Notes under the pieces: model-generated
Seen by the model: the letters and a program-made list of their open reading frames with translations, nothing else
Databases searched by the model: none
What the model was told of the DNA's origin: nothing
Source of the DNA: an uncultured Caldilinea sp.
GTDB taxonomy: Bacteria; Chloroflexota; Anaerolineae; Caldilineales; Caldilineaceae
DNA length: 64,000 bases
Assembly (NCBI RefSeq): GCF_937128415.1
Contig: NZ_CAKZMJ010000067.1
Span: 128,114-192,113 of the forward strand
Reading direction: 5' to 3'
Position numbers and translations under genes: made by a program
Part shown: piece by piece, positions 58,773-64,000 of the stretch
Layout of the letters: each line of letters opens with the position of its first letter
Numbering within the stretch: the first letter of the stretch is position 1

Positions 58773-58806
58773 CGAAGGTGTTCGGCTTGCAGCATCGGTG
58801 GTCGAC

Positions 58807-59520
<714 letters not shown>

Positions 59521-59563
59521 GGGACGGCGTCAATCTTGTGGCGTTGGTCGGGTGAAGAAAAGT

Positions 59564-60663
<1,100 letters not shown>

Positions 60664-60699
60664 TTCGTCACCCCGCGTCGGTTGTGCTTGGTCAAGCGC

Positions 60700-61374
<675 letters not shown>

Positions 61375-61604
61375 TCGCCACCCATATTTCGCTACGCAGT
61401 GTCGCCGGTGTTGGCACCGCTCGAGCAGCAAGCATACAAAACGCTCCACCTCAGGCGAGACAACATACGCCATTATAGCACCGTAGTTGCGGCGTTCAAA
61501 GAAAAACGGCTTCCAGTCTATGGCAATCGGCAACCCTTCCCAAACATCCCCTTTGCATCCCCTGATCCCAAAACCTTATTACAGGATTTGCAATCCCATG
61601 GATT

Positions 61605-61797
61605 ATCCCAAATATCCCAATTGGGATAAGCGATTCATCCAGTAAAAATATCAGGAACACGTGAAAAAAATGGCGACCGTGCACGACCTTCATGGCCGGC
61701 TCTCCGCGCCCCATGCCGAGTATTGTTGCGCCTCGATGATCAAGCCCGTATCATTTATCTGCGATTATTGCAATTTCCCAATTGGGATATTTGGGAT
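61605..61797. repeat. Inverted repeat pair with TCCCAATTGGGA palindromes
   Basis: ATCCCAAATATCCCAATTGG continues to 61627; its reverse complement occurs at 61776-61797, 22 bp without mismatch, 148 bp apart. Each copy holds the 12-bp palindrome TCCCAATTGGGA and lies beside a TTGCAAT word. The 148 bp between them carry no credible gene. Possibly a MITE-like element or a pair of protein-binding sites. Confidence 0.65.
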
Positions 61798-61904
61798 ATT
61801 CACGTTACGCGGTCCGGCGACTCGGTCTGCGTCAGCGCTTGCGAATTCCGCATCCCTTCCCTCCGACCGCCGAAGGCGCCGCAAGAGTCCGGGTGAGATG
61901 GTTA

Positions 61905-61971
61905 ACCATCAAGAACACAAAGGCACAAAGGACACTCAAATCTTCGTGTTTCTTAGCGCCTTTGTGGTGAC
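61905..61971. repeat. CACAAAGGC-type dispersed inverted repeat
   Basis: Left part accatcaagaacacaaaggc and right part cgcctttgtggtga are inverted relatives, with cttcgtgtttctta between. This is the familiar degenerate CACAAAG / CTTTGTG repeat of some bacterial genomes. The rest of the 61375-62361 gap holds the inverted pair at 61605-61797 and a small gene fragment at 62080. Confidence 0.55.
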
Positions 61972-62079
61972 TTCCAGAGGACTTGGCCGCCAGGCTGGCG
62001 GCGAGAGGGAAGCGAGGGGCAAAAGTCAGCGATTGGAGACGTCCGGTTGCACAAAAAGGGCGAGCATCTTCTGCGCAAC

Positions 62080-62226
62080 GTGAATTGGATAAAAGGAGGA
62101 GATGATTTTGAGCAAGCGATTTTCGGCCATCGCGTCGTGCGCAAGGACGGCGAGCTCGGCGGCTACCGCTGGGGCCTCGAACGCAAGCGCCGGCTGCTGG
62201 AGCGAGAGCGCGGGGCGATTCTTTAA
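62080..62226 (+). pseudogene. Unidentified gene fragment, C-terminal end
   Basis: A 48-codon frame (GTG 62080, open further upstream) reads DDFEQAIFGHRVVRKDGELG and then GYRWGLERKRRLLERERGAI, with codon usage like the neighbours, ending in TAA. It looks like the charged end of a real protein cut off on its 5' side by the repeats. I do not recognise the family. Confidence 0.35.
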
Positions 62227-62361
62227 ATCACGTCCTATTTCGTCGGGAATTCGTCATGCAAGAGGGAAAGGATTGGGATAAAAATTACAACAAACGCACC
62301 GGGCTGTAGCTTCTAAGTTAAACGCATCGCCCTTCTAGACGATCCAACCCGAGGAGATTTT

Positions 62362-62529
62362 ATGCGCTTCCCCCCCCGTTCTGGACGCCGAGCGCGGCGG
62401 CTGCTTTGGCTGTTGCATGTGACGACGTTGGCGAGCCTGCTCGTGATGGCTTTGCCGTCGGCGAGGGCGCAGGAAGGCGCCTCGGCGACGGCGGAAGCGA
62501 CGGCCGCTGCGCCGACTTTGCGCCTATGA
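62362..62529 (+). pseudogene. Signal-peptide exon of a broken RHS-repeat gene
   Basis: GAGGAG lies 5 bases before ATG 62362. The 55-codon product has an Arg-rich start, a hydrophobic core (LLWLLHVTTLASLLVMALPS) and an AxA-type cleavage site (ARAQE). It stops at TGA 62527. The YD-repeat body begins 30 bp later in another frame, with a short third-frame piece (YEGVKKNCGQYYA) between, so the secretion signal has been separated from the body by frameshift or deletion. Confidence 0.6.
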
Positions 62530-62558
62530 AGGGGTGAAGAAGAACTGCGGCCAGTATT

Positions 62559-64000
<1,442 letters not shown>

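Noticed and set aside
62527..62529. TGA after the signal peptide considered as a second selenocysteine codon
   Set aside because: The frame after this TGA does not give YD repeats or any conserved motif, and there is no Cys-equivalent position.

Overview
This is a high-GC bacterial window of accessory metabolism. I think it comes from a Chloroflexota genome (Caldilineae/Anaerolineae-like). That rests on the gene mix, on a secreted delta-60-repeat protein ending in a LFLPLMMR-type tail that I associate with exported Chloroflexota proteins, and on degenerate intergenic repeats. No marker gene fixes the taxon. There is no CRISPR array, prophage or complete insertion sequence.

Bases 1-32500 hold carbohydrate-use genes, almost all on the + strand. 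First come the end of a mannitol-dehydrogenase-like gene, a DeoR repressor, rhamnulokinase and a GH38 alpha-mannosidase. A SorC-type regulator (6118) follows with an unidentified toroid-type protein. A strong promoter at 8941 lies next to a 24-bp operator that differs by one base from the one upstream of the SorC gene. It leads into a long run of genes: SAF-domain oxidoreductase, Zn-alcohol dehydrogenase, COG2407 sugar isomerase, ABC binding protein and two permeases (no ATPase), a divergent GroEL-like protein, a six-Asp-box propeller protein, a TIM-barrel isomerase, an FGGY kinase and a class II aldolase. After a 38-codon permease remnant come three DUF4038/GH140-type glycosidases, an SDR, a SIS protein, a second Zn-dehydrogenase and another FGGY kinase. 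None of the hydrolases shows a signal peptide, so oligosaccharides are probably imported and cut in the cytoplasm. Plant cell-wall (pectin/apiose-type) glycans are my best guess.

Bases 32500-46000 hold three overlapping GT-C (GT39-like) membrane proteins, two CAT-anticodon tRNAs with a clear promoter and terminator, the secreted delta-60 protein (minus strand), and a tandem pair of ATP-grasp enzymes.

Bases 46000-61400 hold a furA-katG unit (apparently leaderless furA; KatG with Tyr in place of the proximal haem His), a stand-alone molybdopterin oxidoreductase, and a corrinoid methyl-transfer module (RamA-like activator, corrinoid protein, non-pyrrolysine MttB-family methyltransferase). Next are a peroxiredoxin-like gene with an in-frame TGA in a UPFC motif (probable selenoprotein), an amidohydrolase, an MBL hydrolase, a small CxxC protein, deoC and lepB.

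Bases 61400-64000 are a repeat-rich gap, then an RHS/YD-repeat gene whose 5' end is scrambled: the signal peptide is in a different frame from the body, and the gene runs off the window.

The points most worth checking are the GroEL-like/propeller pair inside a sugar-transport operon, the KatG His-to-Tyr change, and the Sec peroxiredoxin.
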